Assembly (NCBI GenBank): GCA_964439395.1
Contig: CAYTNV010000006.1
Span: forward strand, 46,161-110,160
DNA: 64,000 nt
Source: JAUUSJ01 sp964439395
GTDB lineage: Bacteria > Bacillota > Clostridia > Lachnospirales > Lachnospiraceae
Direction of reading: 5' to 3'
Part shown: positions 26,178-35,844 of the stretch, piece after piece
How positions within the stretch are numbered: the stretch's first letter is position 1
Layout: each line of letters starts with the position of its first letter
Program-made: the position numbers and the translations under genes
Notes under the pieces: generated by a model
What the model was told of the DNA's origin: nothing
The model's database searches: none
What the model saw: the letters and a program-made list of their open reading frames with translations, nothing else

Positions 26178-27548
26178 CTACATATTTCTTTTCATCTTTT
26201 CTATCTCATTGCGGCATTTATCTACAGGATTAAATCTTAGACAAAATATCATAATCACCCCGATGAATGCTGGAGCACCAAAACGCAAAAAGTTAATCGC
26301 AAATAATGCAGTTTTAGGCTGTCCTCCCACTGCTCCAGCCACATACCCAGTCATGGCAAGAACGGCCAAAATTCCAGAACTTACAACTGTATTTCCACAT
26401 TTTTGTGCAAAGCTCTTAATCGAAGAAATTACTCCATTCGCAGAAATTCCTTCTTTTAACTGAATATAGTCAATCGCATCATTTACAAGTACATTTACAA
26501 GTGCGTTTGACATGGACGCAATCGCAGTTGCAATGAACGATACGATAAGCACCAATGACAGACTCTTTCCACCTGCTAAAAATAGCAGTGCATAGCAGAT
26601 AACCGCTCCAATCTGTGTAAATAATAATGCCCTTTGTCCTGTCTTAAATATTTTAAGTGCCAAAGGCATCAATACCATCATAGAAACCATCGCTCCAACT
26701 GATATCACTCCCATATAAAGAGAAATCAAATCAGGTCTCTCTAAATAATACATAACGTAGTATACAGAGGAAGAAAACATAAGACCGTATCCCATGCACG
26801 CCATAATCCAGATAATGATATATGGAATAAGTTCTGTATGCCTTAATACTGTTTTCAAGTCTTCTGTAGAACCTCGTTTAGAATTATCGGATAAATACTT
26901 TTCCTTTGCAGTTGCAAACAAACCCCAGAATGATATAAAAGAAAGCAATCCGCAAATGACCATCATTGGAATATAGCCATTATTTGTCTGAAAAATTCGC
27001 TCCAAACCTGACTTAATATTTGGCGTAAATGTACTTCCAATCGTAAACATTGCAGCAGTAAAACCCGCCCCAAGTGTTATGATGGAATTTCTAGTTATAT
27101 CATCTCTGACACATGCCGGCAATATTGCCATATGTGGCATTGTGTATAAAGACATTGTAAAGCTAAATCCAATATAAGAAACTAAAACCCATATAATTTT
27201 TCCTGTTGGAGATAAATCTGGATTAAACCAAATTAGTACAGAAAATAATGTGAGCAGTATCGGAGCTGCCAAAAAATAAGGTCGGTAACGTCCCCATCTC
27301 GTATTCGTTCTATCTGCGACAACCCCGATAACTGGATTGCTCACCGCATCAATTAAGGTGGCGACAAACATAATCATGGAGCCTGCCGCCGCAGGTATAT
27401 TCATTGTATCTGTCATAAACACAGAAAAATAACTGGATACAACCGCACTCATCAGCATTGCTGTTCCATTTGCCGATGTGGCATGAAAAAATTTAAATGC
27501 AGCGCTTACCTGTTCCTTCTGTACTTTTTCCTCTGCTGCCATACTCAT
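26178..27548 (-). CDS. GPH-family sugar:cation symporter
   Basis: A 456-residue 12-TM carrier. The GPH signature is DAVSNPVIGVVADRTN followed by RWGRYRPYFLAAP (about 62-95), with NALVNVLVNDAIDYIQLKEG later. It diverges more from the carriers at 19597 and 36057 than those two do from each other, suggesting a different glycoside. It directly precedes GH78, so a rhamnoside is a sensible guess. A GAGGTG site lies upstream of the start. The 352-bp segment before it is unusual and described separately. Confidence 0.88.
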   Translation of the reverse strand: MSMAAEEKVQKEQVSAAFKFFHATSANGTAMLMSAVVSSYFSVFMTDTMNIPAAAGSMIMFVATLIDAVSNPVIGVVADRTNTRWGRYRPYFLAAPILLTLFSVLIWFNPDLSPTGKIIWVLVSYIGFSFTMSLYTMPHMAILPACVRDDITRNSIITLGAGFTAAMFTIGSTFTPNIKSGLERIFQTNNGYIPMMVICGLLSFISFWGLFATAKEKYLSDNSKRGSTEDLKTVLRHTELIPYIIIWIMACMGYGLMFSSSVYYVMYYLERPDLISLYMGVISVGAMVSMMVLMPLALKIFKTGQRALLFTQIGAVICYALLFLAGGKSLSLVLIVSFIATAIASMSNALVNVLVNDAIDYIQLKEGISANGVISSIKSFAQKCGNTVVSSGILAVLAMTGYVAGAVGGQPKTALFAINFLRFGAPAFIGVIMIFCLRFNPVDKCRNEIEKMKRNM

Positions 27549-27900
27549 TTTACTTTCACCTCAAACTATTTTTCTAAACTGACATGCCTGCTATCGCAGG
27601 CACCACCATAAACGAAAGTCCGATTGCTTCGCGCTTTGCACAGCAGTGAGCACTAAAATTCAACATCGCTCTACGAGCTTGTTTCATTAAGTGCTCTTTG
27701 CATACATGAAACCAACTATTCATCCTTCGCTATCAGCTTGGATTCACAGGGTTTCATAGCATCCCGCAATCACCACTGTATTCGTACTCCGCATTATCAT
27801 ACTGCGTACTCATACAGTTTAGTCCGTCAAATATCTGTACATCTGGGTAAGCGAGCTTCCCCATCTGCCCGCTTGTCAGGGACTTTCATAGTAAAATATA
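27549..27900 (-). repeat. GC-richer, hairpin-rich non-coding segment (possible dispersed repeat or structured RNA)
   Basis: About 350 bp between GH2 and the symporter have clearly higher G+C than the flanks, no convincing gene and at least four hairpins: GCCTGC-GCAGGC (27586-27601), GAGCACT-AGTGCTC (27648-27696), ATGAAACC-GGGTTTCAT (27706-27757) and an imperfect ACTGTAT-ATACAGT stem (27775-27818). In my memory similar stretches recur between genes in Roseburia-like genomes, often mis-annotated as short proteins. Only one copy is visible here, so repeat status is inferred. Confidence 0.45.
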
Positions 27901-30270
27901 TTAAAACTCTATCGTTTCTTTTTCCAAATCCTTTCCAGAAATCTCCACTGTCACCTTTTCTTTCCCAGTAAGCTTAATAACTGCCAATGCATGTCCCTCT
28001 CCAGCTGTCGTTTGTGGAAGCTCATATCCTTTCTTGTGAAGAGCTTTCACACCTGCAAATGCGAGAAGCTGAGCTGAGCCCTTTATCTGTATCGATAATT
28101 CTTTTGTCGAATCTGCGACCAAATTCCCGTCTTCATCTAAAATATCGATATTAACAAAAGCAAGCTCCTCATATTTTTCAACTAAAAGAGCAAGTTTCTT
28201 AGCCTCCTTGGCAGTTTTAAGAATTGTGCGTCCAATTTCTTCTCCATTTTCATAGGCAACTGCAACTAACTCACCTGGCTCATATACCGTATTATACTGT
28301 GTCTCAAATCTTGTCTCTTTCCCACATGGCTGTACACCAAGAGATTTGCCGTTTATAAAAAGCTCTACGCTATCTCCTCCACCGTATACTTGAATCATAA
28401 TAGGCTTTCCTTCCTGTCCCTTATAGGAATAACTAAAAGTACAGTCGGTATAACACCATGGTCCAAAATTTCTAGGAATGCCATAGCGCATAGGATCTTG
28501 AACAGCAATGCAAGGCTTCTTTGTCAATCCAAACACAATTTCTCTATAATAAGAAGTCGGACGTCGATTTCCAAGGATTGAGATATCACCACCTGTATTC
28601 ATAAGATCAGGATACAAAGGAGTCACTTCACCGAGATAATCCCATCCTGTCCATGTAAAGTCACCAATAACAGCTGGGCATTTTGTAATCACATCCCAGT
28701 TTTCGGCAATCTGTTTTGGGTAGGTCTCAGTTCCAACCATCACACGGTCTGTATACTTTTGCGCATCCATCAAGTATCTGGAAGTCATATAATTATATCC
28801 AATGATATCCATCGTTGTCTCTAGCTTTTCTAGGATACCTCCTAAAATTGGATGTGCCACGATCCCTGGCATATTCGTCTCCATAGCCGCCATAAATACA
28901 TTGACATCACCTTTTCCCGTATCTGCCTCCCCATTTGTAATATCATGAACGATTTTCGCTAATCCGTCTCCCGCTGCAAACGCTCCATTAATCCCATTGG
29001 TCGTATATCGAGTCGCATCAAGCTCATGGAATTTATCACTTAACATACGGCTAGTCTCAAATCCTTTCTCGGTACAAATTTCAAATATCTCATTGCCGGT
29101 AGAGTATAAAATGACAGATGGATGATTATAATCATCTTCCACCATACGCTCGATATCCCTCTCCCAACTTCGCTCAAAATCAATCGAATAATCATAACTT
29201 ACCTTGCTCTTATTCCAAACATCCACAAGCTCATCCATGACATAAACTCCCAATTTATCACAGGCGCGAAGAAGAGCCTGTGATGCTGGATTATGTGCAG
29301 AGCGAACGGCATTAAAACCCGCTTCCTTTAATCGCTTTACTCTGCGGTACTCATAATCATCATAGGTAGCGCTTCCAAGTATTCCCTGATCGTGATGAAT
29401 ACACGCACCGCGAAGCTTCACGATTTTCCCATTCACCCTAAGACCGTGACAGCTATCTACCGAAAGCTTTCTTATTCCCGAAATAACCTTCGTCACATCG
29501 AGTAATTCCTCGTCATCAGAAATAGTAAGGACTATCTGATAAAGATTTGGAGCAAATTCACTCCAAAGTTTTACATTTTCCATATAAATATTTTTACGCA
29601 ATTTTAGTACTTGACGGCTATTTATTCTCACAGGATATGTATGCTCCGTAACAATAGTATCATCCATATCTTTTATCGCTATATTCACATTCACCGTATC
29701 TGCGATTAAGCTATCATTATGTATATTAGCAGATACACATATCAATGCTCCATCTTCATCTACATCGAGTGTTGTCATACGAAGATCGTACGGCTTTACA
29801 TAGAGACTATTTCCATAAATTAGCCATGCATCCCTATAAATTCCAGCTCCGCTATACCATCGACTGCTTTTTGTTCCACATTTTACAGCTACTAAGACAT
29901 CATTTTGCTCTCCATATTTCAAGTAATCTCCAATATCTACAGTGAAATCTGTATAACCGTAGGCGCTTTCTCCGACCTTTGACTGATTTACAAATACACA
30001 AGCATTGCGGTAAATTCCCTCAAACTGAAGCATAACATGTCCGCCTCTATGCTCTTTTGGGACAAAAAATTTCTTATAATACTTATATTCTCCCGCATCA
30101 ATATTTCCTGTATATCCTCCATTTTCCGCTCCCTGCTTTTGCTCCTCGTGAAACATCGCATCATGAGGTAATTCTACCTCCACCGCATCATCTGGCACTC
30201 GAAACACAAGCTCAAATGGATCCAAATCCTTCCAAACTTTCCAGCCTTCATTAAATTTTATTCTCTCCAT
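27901..30270 (-). CDS. GH2 beta-galactosidase/beta-glucuronidase-type enzyme
   Basis: A 789-residue GH2 protein. Jelly-roll N-terminal domain: FEGIYRNACVFVN (83-95) and RWYSGAGIYRD (137-147). An immunoglobulin-like domain and a TIM barrel follow, with LRGACIHHDQG (286-296), FNAVRSAHNP, acid/base E394 in YSTGNEIFE and nucleophile E515 in VGTETYP. The C-terminal part has a DUF4982-like beta domain (about 625-690) and a further beta domain. Substrates may be beta-galactosides, beta-glucuronides or related. No signal peptide, so cytosolic. It lies 62 nt downstream of the GH78-like gene in the same transcription direction. Confidence 0.9.
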   Translation of the reverse strand: MERIKFNEGWKVWKDLDPFELVFRVPDDAVEVELPHDAMFHEEQKQGAENGGYTGNIDAGEYKYYKKFFVPKEHRGGHVMLQFEGIYRNACVFVNQSKVGESAYGYTDFTVDIGDYLKYGEQNDVLVAVKCGTKSSRWYSGAGIYRDAWLIYGNSLYVKPYDLRMTTLDVDEDGALICVSANIHNDSLIADTVNVNIAIKDMDDTIVTEHTYPVRINSRQVLKLRKNIYMENVKLWSEFAPNLYQIVLTISDDEELLDVTKVISGIRKLSVDSCHGLRVNGKIVKLRGACIHHDQGILGSATYDDYEYRRVKRLKEAGFNAVRSAHNPASQALLRACDKLGVYVMDELVDVWNKSKVSYDYSIDFERSWERDIERMVEDDYNHPSVILYSTGNEIFEICTEKGFETSRMLSDKFHELDATRYTTNGINGAFAAGDGLAKIVHDITNGEADTGKGDVNVFMAAMETNMPGIVAHPILGGILEKLETTMDIIGYNYMTSRYLMDAQKYTDRVMVGTETYPKQIAENWDVITKCPAVIGDFTWTGWDYLGEVTPLYPDLMNTGGDISILGNRRPTSYYREIVFGLTKKPCIAVQDPMRYGIPRNFGPWCYTDCTFSYSYKGQEGKPIMIQVYGGGDSVELFINGKSLGVQPCGKETRFETQYNTVYEPGELVAVAYENGEEIGRTILKTAKEAKKLALLVEKYEELAFVNIDILDEDGNLVADSTKELSIQIKGSAQLLAFAGVKALHKKGYELPQTTAGEGHALAVIKLTGKEKVTVEISGKDLEKETIEF

Positions 30271-30332
30271 AAACTACCTCCTATTTTTACATGAAATTAT
30301 ATTTAGAGTCGAAAAATACTTTAACTCCAATA

Positions 30333-32258
30333 TCATCCATATTCTTCTACTGTTAAACAATCTTCCTTCCAGAGAATATGTACTTTCTTCTTCTCTCCAA
30401 TTGGAATAATACAGTCTAACGAATTAAAAAATTCTGTCCTTGGACATACTCTGTACTCTTTTCCACCCGCTTTTAAACTCTGTACTCCTACAAAGTATTT
30501 TGCCAAAAGATAAATCGGACTTGCCGCCCATGCATGGCATAGACTCTTTCCAAACCTATCTCCGTACATATCATACTGCTCCTCATCTGGTACTTCTTTG
30601 TCATACTCTTCCCAAAAAGTCACTGCTCCTCGTTTTAGCATCCCACCCCAATAGGATTTTATCTGAGAAAGTACCTCTGAAAATTTTTCCATTTTACATA
30701 AAACATCCAGCTCATAAAATTTAAAATACGGTGTCGTGATTGCTGGAACTGCGTCATTTAAAAGCACATTTTCCACAATCTGATTTTGCTTTTTAATATC
30801 GGCAATTCCATATAATATGGCAAATATATTCGCATGTCTTGTCACATGACGCCTTCCTGATACAAAAGAATCTATATAAGCAGTCTGCTCTTTATCCCAA
30901 TAATAAAAATCAATTTTCCTTACTAGTTCTTCATACTTTTCTTTATAAAAATAGGCTATATTTACCTCAATTTCTTGATTTTCTATAATCTCACTTATCT
31001 CTTCCATTGCCTTATAGGATGCTGCAAGAAGCATCTGTTCTGCACAGAGAGAGCCTTCCTTATCTAAATCTGCCCAGTCAATATAAATCCAATCCTTTTC
31101 TCTGCCAACTAGAAATCCATATTCATCCAATTGTTTCTCGCAAAATTCAATAAGAGAGACCATCTTTGGATATATTTGCTCTAAAAATTTTTTATCTCCA
31201 TACGCCTCATAATGCGCTTTTATACTAAGAATCCAGAACAAAGAATAATCTACGATTGTATTAATATGAGTTGTCATCGGATCATTTCCTCGAAGCGCCA
31301 ACAATGTTCTTCGATTAATATCAGCATCTGCCATCAAATATTGATTGACAAAAAGGCTTTGATAAGCATCTCCACTCCAAATCCACTTATCCCTCTTAAT
31401 TCCGTCGATAAAAAAAATACCGCTGCAAAGCCTAAATGTATGAGAAGCCACTTCCCATATTTGATTTAATAACTCATCATCACAAGAAAAAGTCGCTTTT
31501 ACAGGAATATCAACATACTGATGAAATGCCTGAACTTTTATCTCATCTTTTTTACATTGTGGAATATACACATAGCGCACTGCACATCTAGGACAACGTT
31601 TTGTATCAAAATCAACCTCAAAGCTATAATAACAATGCTCCTTGTCTAAAGCCTCTTCCTTGGATTCTCCGCAGTAAATCCTCATAGAATGCCATCTTTC
31701 CCTATCAGGTTTCCTTTGTTTTTTCACCTCAATCTGCGCCGTCAGCTCTGTCTCAAACTCACAAATCACACCGCCGTCTATCTCCTCCATGGAAACTGGT
31801 TCATACTTCTTCTCAGTATATTCCCATATAGAAGGATTTTGATAAGGTTCTATAAAATACTTACTAAATCCTACCGCTACCAAAGGTCTATCATAATCTT
31901 CCACCAACCATTGCTGGTCAGAACATATTATATCTCCTTCTATATAAATACTCGGAAATTTTTCGATACAGGCAGCGTGAATGGAAATAGCAATCTCTCC
32001 TGAGCCACATACAATTTTCTTTCCAAAGGGGAATTTCTTATCGCCGACAAGTACATATCCTATTGCCTCTGAATATACCAAAAAGCTAGTCGCCTCTTGC
32101 AATTGATAAGTTCTTCGAAACACTACTCGATTTCGAAACCCCTCCGTTTTCCAAAAAGCTGGCCAACCAAAGCCTCGCTCTACCCTGCTAAAATTTTGTT
32201 TCATCGCATAATATAATTCAAAATCCCCTGGGTACCAAATCCAATATTTTTTCTTCAT
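30333..32258 (-). CDS. GH78-like alpha-L-rhamnosidase, short form
   Basis: A 641-residue protein with a beta-sandwich N-terminus (to about residue 240) and a six-hairpin barrel. The barrel shows GIFFIDGIKRDKWIWSGDAY, which replaces the classical CPQRDER motif but keeps the acidic residues R-D-x-W-x-W-x-G-D, then GAVTFWEEYDKEVP and SLCHAWAASPIYLLAKY. These are the landmarks of a GH78-related subgroup of 600-700 residues. Four cysteines lie in the middle. The operon begins here: operator copy 3 is 73 bp upstream, and a GH3 gene is divergent. Rhamnosidase activity is inferred from the fold. Confidence 0.8.
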   Translation of the reverse strand: MKKKYWIWYPGDFELYYAMKQNFSRVERGFGWPAFWKTEGFRNRVVFRRTYQLQEATSFLVYSEAIGYVLVGDKKFPFGKKIVCGSGEIAISIHAACIEKFPSIYIEGDIICSDQQWLVEDYDRPLVAVGFSKYFIEPYQNPSIWEYTEKKYEPVSMEEIDGGVICEFETELTAQIEVKKQRKPDRERWHSMRIYCGESKEEALDKEHCYYSFEVDFDTKRCPRCAVRYVYIPQCKKDEIKVQAFHQYVDIPVKATFSCDDELLNQIWEVASHTFRLCSGIFFIDGIKRDKWIWSGDAYQSLFVNQYLMADADINRRTLLALRGNDPMTTHINTIVDYSLFWILSIKAHYEAYGDKKFLEQIYPKMVSLIEFCEKQLDEYGFLVGREKDWIYIDWADLDKEGSLCAEQMLLAASYKAMEEISEIIENQEIEVNIAYFYKEKYEELVRKIDFYYWDKEQTAYIDSFVSGRRHVTRHANIFAILYGIADIKKQNQIVENVLLNDAVPAITTPYFKFYELDVLCKMEKFSEVLSQIKSYWGGMLKRGAVTFWEEYDKEVPDEEQYDMYGDRFGKSLCHAWAASPIYLLAKYFVGVQSLKAGGKEYRVCPRTEFFNSLDCIIPIGEKKKVHILWKEDCLTVEEYG

Positions 32259-32330
32259 ATTTTATCTGCGCCTCACATATTTCTTTTATCTTTACTATCT
32301 CTATTTTACCTTCTATCCTCCTATATAGTC

Positions 32331-32366
32331 ACCTGCAAATTTTATGCTTAATCCGACATATTTTAT
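32331..32366. promoter_or_regulatory. Bipartite operator, copy 3 (GH78-like / GH3 divergent promoter)
   Basis: On the minus strand TAAAATATGTCGGA, 17 nt, then CAGGTG, a weaker match to the ACATGG block. It lies between two divergent genes: 73 bp from the minus-strand start and about 100 bp from the plus-strand start, so it could serve both. Confidence 0.6.
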
Positions 32367-32467
32367 GAAAATAATTATTTTTATATATCATCTTCTACAT
32401 AATTTTTATATAATAAATTTTATAGAAAAAATATATTCCAATTTTAAAGGTAAAGGAGAGATAAAAT

Positions 32468-34744
32468 ATGGAACGAAACTTAAAAGAACTCATTAAACAG
32501 ATGAGTTTAGAAGAAAAAGCTGGCATGTGTTCTGGACTTGATTTTTGGCATCTCAAAGGTGTAGAGAGACTCGAAATTCCATCTGTAATGGTAAGCGACG
32601 GTCCTCACGGTCTTCGAAAACAAGATGACCAGGCAGACCACCTTGGAATTAACGATAGTATCAAAGCCGTATGCTTTCCTCCCGCAGTATTAAGTGCCTG
32701 CTCTTTTGATAGAGAACTCATGCGTACCTTTGGTGATGCAATTGGAAAAGAGGCTCAGGCAAATGACCTATCTGTCGTGCTCGGACCCGCTGTCAATATT
32801 AAGCGCTCCCCTCTATGTGGGCGCAATTTTGAATACTATTCCGAAGACCCTTATCTCGCTGGAGAAACGGCAGCTGCCTTCATCAACGGTGTACAAAAGC
32901 ATCATATAGGAACCTCCATCAAACATTTCGCCGCAAATAATCAAGAATTCAACCGCATGAGCTGCTCCTCCAATGTAGACGAGCGTACACTTAGGGAAAT
33001 ATATCTTCCTGCCTTTGAAACTGCTGTCAAAAAATCACAGCCTTATACTATAATGTGCTCCTATAATAAGATAAATGGAACTTTTGCTTCTGAAAATTCA
33101 TGGCTTTTGACAGATGTTCTACGCAAAGAATGGGGATTTAAAGGCTATGTCATGTCTGACTGGGGTGCAGTGAATGAGCGAGTTGAAGGACTAAAAGCTG
33201 GATTGGAGCTTGAAATGCCTTCCTCTGGCGGAATCAACGACCAAGAAATTATCAAAGCCGTAAAGAATGGCTCTTTGGATGAAGAAGTTCTAAATCAAGC
33301 GGTAGAGCGCCTTCTTAATATCATTTTCCAATATATCGATAACCGTGAAAAACAAGAATTTACATTGGAAGCTGACCATGCCCTGGCAAAACAGATCGCA
33401 GAGGAATCTATGGTTCTTTTAAAAAATGACTCTATGCTCCCACTTAAAGATGATGAAAAAATCGTATTCATCGGTGAATTTGCAAAAAAACCACGTTATC
33501 AGGGCGGTGGAAGCTCACATATTAATAGCTACCGCGTCAGCAATATTTTAGATGAGATTACGGAAAAAGAAAATATATCCTACACAAAAGGCTTTCCATC
33601 AGATAAAGATCTTTATGATGAAACACTTGCCAAGGAAGCAATCGAGGCAGCCAAAGATGCAGATAAAGTTGTTATTTTTGCCGGACTACCAGATAGTTTT
33701 GAGTCAGAAGGCTATGATCGAACACATATGAGACTCCCAGACTGTCAAAATCGCCTTATTAATGAAATACTCGCAGTACAGTCTGAAGTTATCATTGTTC
33801 TACATAATGGCTCTCCAGTGGAAATGCCTTGGCTTTCCAAAATAAAAGGATTGTTGGAGGCATATCTTGGCGGACAAGCCGTAGGAGAAGCTTTGGCTGA
33901 CATCTTATTTGGTAAGGTGAATCCATCTGGTAAATTGGCAGAAACTCTTCCTTATAAACTCTCTGATACCCCATCTTATCTCACGTTCGGCGAGAGCGAA
34001 AATGTAGAATATAATGAGGGAATCTTTGTAGGATATCGTTATTATGATATGAAAGAAATGCCCGTGGCTTTTCCGTTTGGATACGGACTTTCCTACACAA
34101 CATTTGCATACAGCAATTTAAAACTGAGCCAAAACGAAATATCCGATTCAGATAGTATCACGGTATCTGTGGACATAACTAATACGGGAAATATAGAAGG
34201 AAAAGAAATTGTTCAGCTATATATCCATGACCTTACAAATGCAATCCGCCGCCCAATAAAGGAATTAAAAGGCTACGATAAAGTATCACTAAAACCAGGT
34301 GAGACGAAGACAATCTCTTTCTCCATCGATTATCGAAGTCTTGCATGGTATAATATAAATTTAAAAGACTGGTACGCCAAAACTGGAGATTATGAAATTT
34401 TAATCGGCGCTTCCTCCAGAGATATTCGCTTGTCAGATAAAATACATCTAACTACATCCAAGCAATTACCATTAAACATCCATGCCAATACAACTCTCGG
34501 TGAGCTCTTGACGGATAAGCGCACTGTAAAATATGCTCTAGAATTTAAAAAACGTATGGATATTCTCTTTGGTGCTCAGAATATTTCCAATGATGATTCA
34601 GAAAATATAGATTCGAAAGAAGCAGTTAGCGATGCAATGAGTGATGCAATCATAGCTTCAATGCCACTTCGAAATGTCGTAACCTTTGGGCTTTTTGGGA
34701 AAGAAGAGCTTCAGACAATGATAGATGAGATGAATTGTCTATAA
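32468..34744 (+). CDS. GH3 beta-glucosidase
   Basis: A 758-residue GH3 enzyme of the BglB type in which the barrel comes first. Motifs: VSDGPHGLRKQ (42-52), LGPAVNIKRSPLCGRNFEYYSEDPYLAG (105-132, split here as LGPAVNIKRSP and GRNFEYYSEDP), IKHFAANNQE (151-160), nucleophile D231 in VMSDWGAV, then the sandwich domain with RYQGGGSSHIN and an FN3 domain beginning near FPFGYGLSYTTF. About 90 residues after the FN3 domain (from LPLNIHANTTLGELL) are extra and are shared with many clostridial homologues. AAAGGAGAG precedes the ATG. There is no signal peptide; a terminator follows. Confidence 0.92.
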   Translation: MERNLKELIKQMSLEEKAGMCSGLDFWHLKGVERLEIPSVMVSDGPHGLRKQDDQADHLGINDSIKAVCFPPAVLSACSFDRELMRTFGDAIGKEAQANDLSVVLGPAVNIKRSPLCGRNFEYYSEDPYLAGETAAAFINGVQKHHIGTSIKHFAANNQEFNRMSCSSNVDERTLREIYLPAFETAVKKSQPYTIMCSYNKINGTFASENSWLLTDVLRKEWGFKGYVMSDWGAVNERVEGLKAGLELEMPSSGGINDQEIIKAVKNGSLDEEVLNQAVERLLNIIFQYIDNREKQEFTLEADHALAKQIAEESMVLLKNDSMLPLKDDEKIVFIGEFAKKPRYQGGGSSHINSYRVSNILDEITEKENISYTKGFPSDKDLYDETLAKEAIEAAKDADKVVIFAGLPDSFESEGYDRTHMRLPDCQNRLINEILAVQSEVIIVLHNGSPVEMPWLSKIKGLLEAYLGGQAVGEALADILFGKVNPSGKLAETLPYKLSDTPSYLTFGESENVEYNEGIFVGYRYYDMKEMPVAFPFGYGLSYTTFAYSNLKLSQNEISDSDSITVSVDITNTGNIEGKEIVQLYIHDLTNAIRRPIKELKGYDKVSLKPGETKTISFSIDYRSLAWYNINLKDWYAKTGDYEILIGASSRDIRLSDKIHLTTSKQLPLNIHANTTLGELLTDKRTVKYALEFKKRMDILFGAQNISNDDSENIDSKEAVSDAMSDAIIASMPLRNVVTFGLFGKEELQTMIDEMNCL

Positions 34745-34759
34745 TCAATTATACATTAA

Positions 34760-34806
34760 AAATAGGGATAAAAGCTATATTACTATCATAGCTTTTATCC
34801 CTATTT
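34760..34806. terminator. Strong bidirectional terminator
   Basis: A 19-bp perfect stem (arms AAATAGGGATAAAAGCTAT and complement) with a 9-nt loop lies between convergent genes; T-rich sequence follows on the plus strand. Confidence 0.85.
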
Positions 34807-34916
34807 CCTTCTCTATATCAAACTACCCTCTCATAGAGTATGACACTTTAATCTGATTTATCTTCTATCTTATAACTATTCTATTTATTTTCCTCTTTAT
34901 ATGTTAATAAATCTAC

Positions 34917-35372
34917 CTATTTTTTCTCATCCACTGTTGCCGCTGTTGCCACTTTAACCGCAAGCGGATTAAAAATCATCGCAATAATAAAGCATACAAT
35001 ATATAATGGAATAAAGGTACTAATGAGAGCAAAAATAAATGCTGGAATCATTCTCACATTATAATATGACATTACTAATCCAATAACCGCAGTGAATATA
35101 AAACTCATCGGAATATTTGATATAAATCTTCCTATAAAACTATCTGGGTCTTGTCTAAAAAATGTCGCGATTCCTATGGCCATCTTCTGTGTTGGCAAAA
35201 TGGTGTTTAAAACACATGCCAATACAAATCCAATTAAAATATTAATCATCAGATTTACACTTAACGTCAGATAACCTGATAAAGCTGCCGCCGTCACGGA
35301 CATTCCAATTGCCATAGGCAGATTCTGGATTGTATTCATAATAATAAGAAACTTTATACTTGGTTTTTGCAT
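34917..35372 (-). CDS. Unknown four-TM membrane protein under the shared operator
   Basis: A 151-residue very hydrophobic protein with four predicted membrane segments, at about 5-30, 35-55, 80-103 and 108-135. The two halves look alike in layout (short basic loop, two helices, FFRQDPDSFIGRF between them), which suggests an internal duplication of a two-helix unit, somewhat like DUF2798 proteins. I do not recognise the family. AAGGAGAG precedes the ATG. Operator copy 4 lies 82 bp upstream, and no other gene shares its transcript, so it appears to be a separately controlled member of the glycoside regulon: perhaps an auxiliary transport or membrane factor. Confidence 0.65.
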   Translation of the reverse strand: MQKPSIKFLIIMNTIQNLPMAIGMSVTAAALSGYLTLSVNLMINILIGFVLACVLNTILPTQKMAIGIATFFRQDPDSFIGRFISNIPMSFIFTAVIGLVMSYYNVRMIPAFIFALISTFIPLYIVCFIIAMIFNPLAVKVATAATVDEKK

Positions 35373-35453
35373 AGTAATACTCTCCTTCTTTTCTCTAGAT
35401 TTTCTTTTGAATTACCATTTTATAATCATCATACAAAAACCACGAAAAGAAAT

Positions 35454-35490
35454 CTATGTAATCATTTATCCATTATCCGACATATTTTTA
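35454..35490 (-). promoter_or_regulatory. Bipartite operator, copy 4 (four-TM protein)
   Basis: On the minus strand AAAAATATGTCGGA, 17 nt, then ACATAG. This is the best match to copy 1, although the genes downstream are unrelated. Confidence 0.7.
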
Positions 35491-35627
35491 TAAAAAAATT
35501 CATTAAAAAAATCAATATCGCCTTAAAACAAGTCAAATTTCTCCCTATTTTTTCCGAATAAAACGAAGTATGATAATACACGTAAACAAGATAATAATTA
35601 ATTCAAGAAAAGAAAAGGAGATATATT

Positions 35628-35807
35628 ATGGCAACAACTGTATTTCATGTAAATGAACAGGCATTTAGAGCAACAGAAAGAGGAGAATCATTTTTTGATA
35701 AATATATAAAAACATTTAAAGAGTATCAGGCAAGTATTATCTGTGGAATTCTCTCAATGAATGGAAACACAAACGCTACTTCTCTTTACAGAATGCTCGC
35801 AAAATAA
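35628..35807 (+). CDS. Small protein of 59 residues, unknown function, copy A
   Basis: The 59-codon frame starts MATTVFHVNEQAFRATERG and ends SLYRMLAK. AAAAGGAGATATATT, a near-perfect ribosome site, is 8 nt before the ATG. A TATGATAAT -10 element lies at about 35570, and a terminator follows 40 nt after the stop. The protein has no signal peptide or TM segment. It is predicted mostly helical, with an aromatic FFDKYIKTFKEYQ stretch and a single Cys in ASIICGIL. The identical protein is encoded by copy B at 41795. I do not recognise the family. Strong translation signals and a perfectly preserved frame in both copies argue for a real product. Confidence 0.75.
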   Translation: MATTVFHVNEQAFRATERGESFFDKYIKTFKEYQASIICGILSMNGNTNATSLYRMLAK

Positions 35808-35844
35808 TATGAATATACAAATAGACGAAAACAAGAGAAAAAAA

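Noticed and set aside
27738..27971. Plus-strand 77-codon frame in the structured segment
   Set aside because: It runs through several hairpins into the GH2 gene end and has no ribosome site; the segment looks non-coding.
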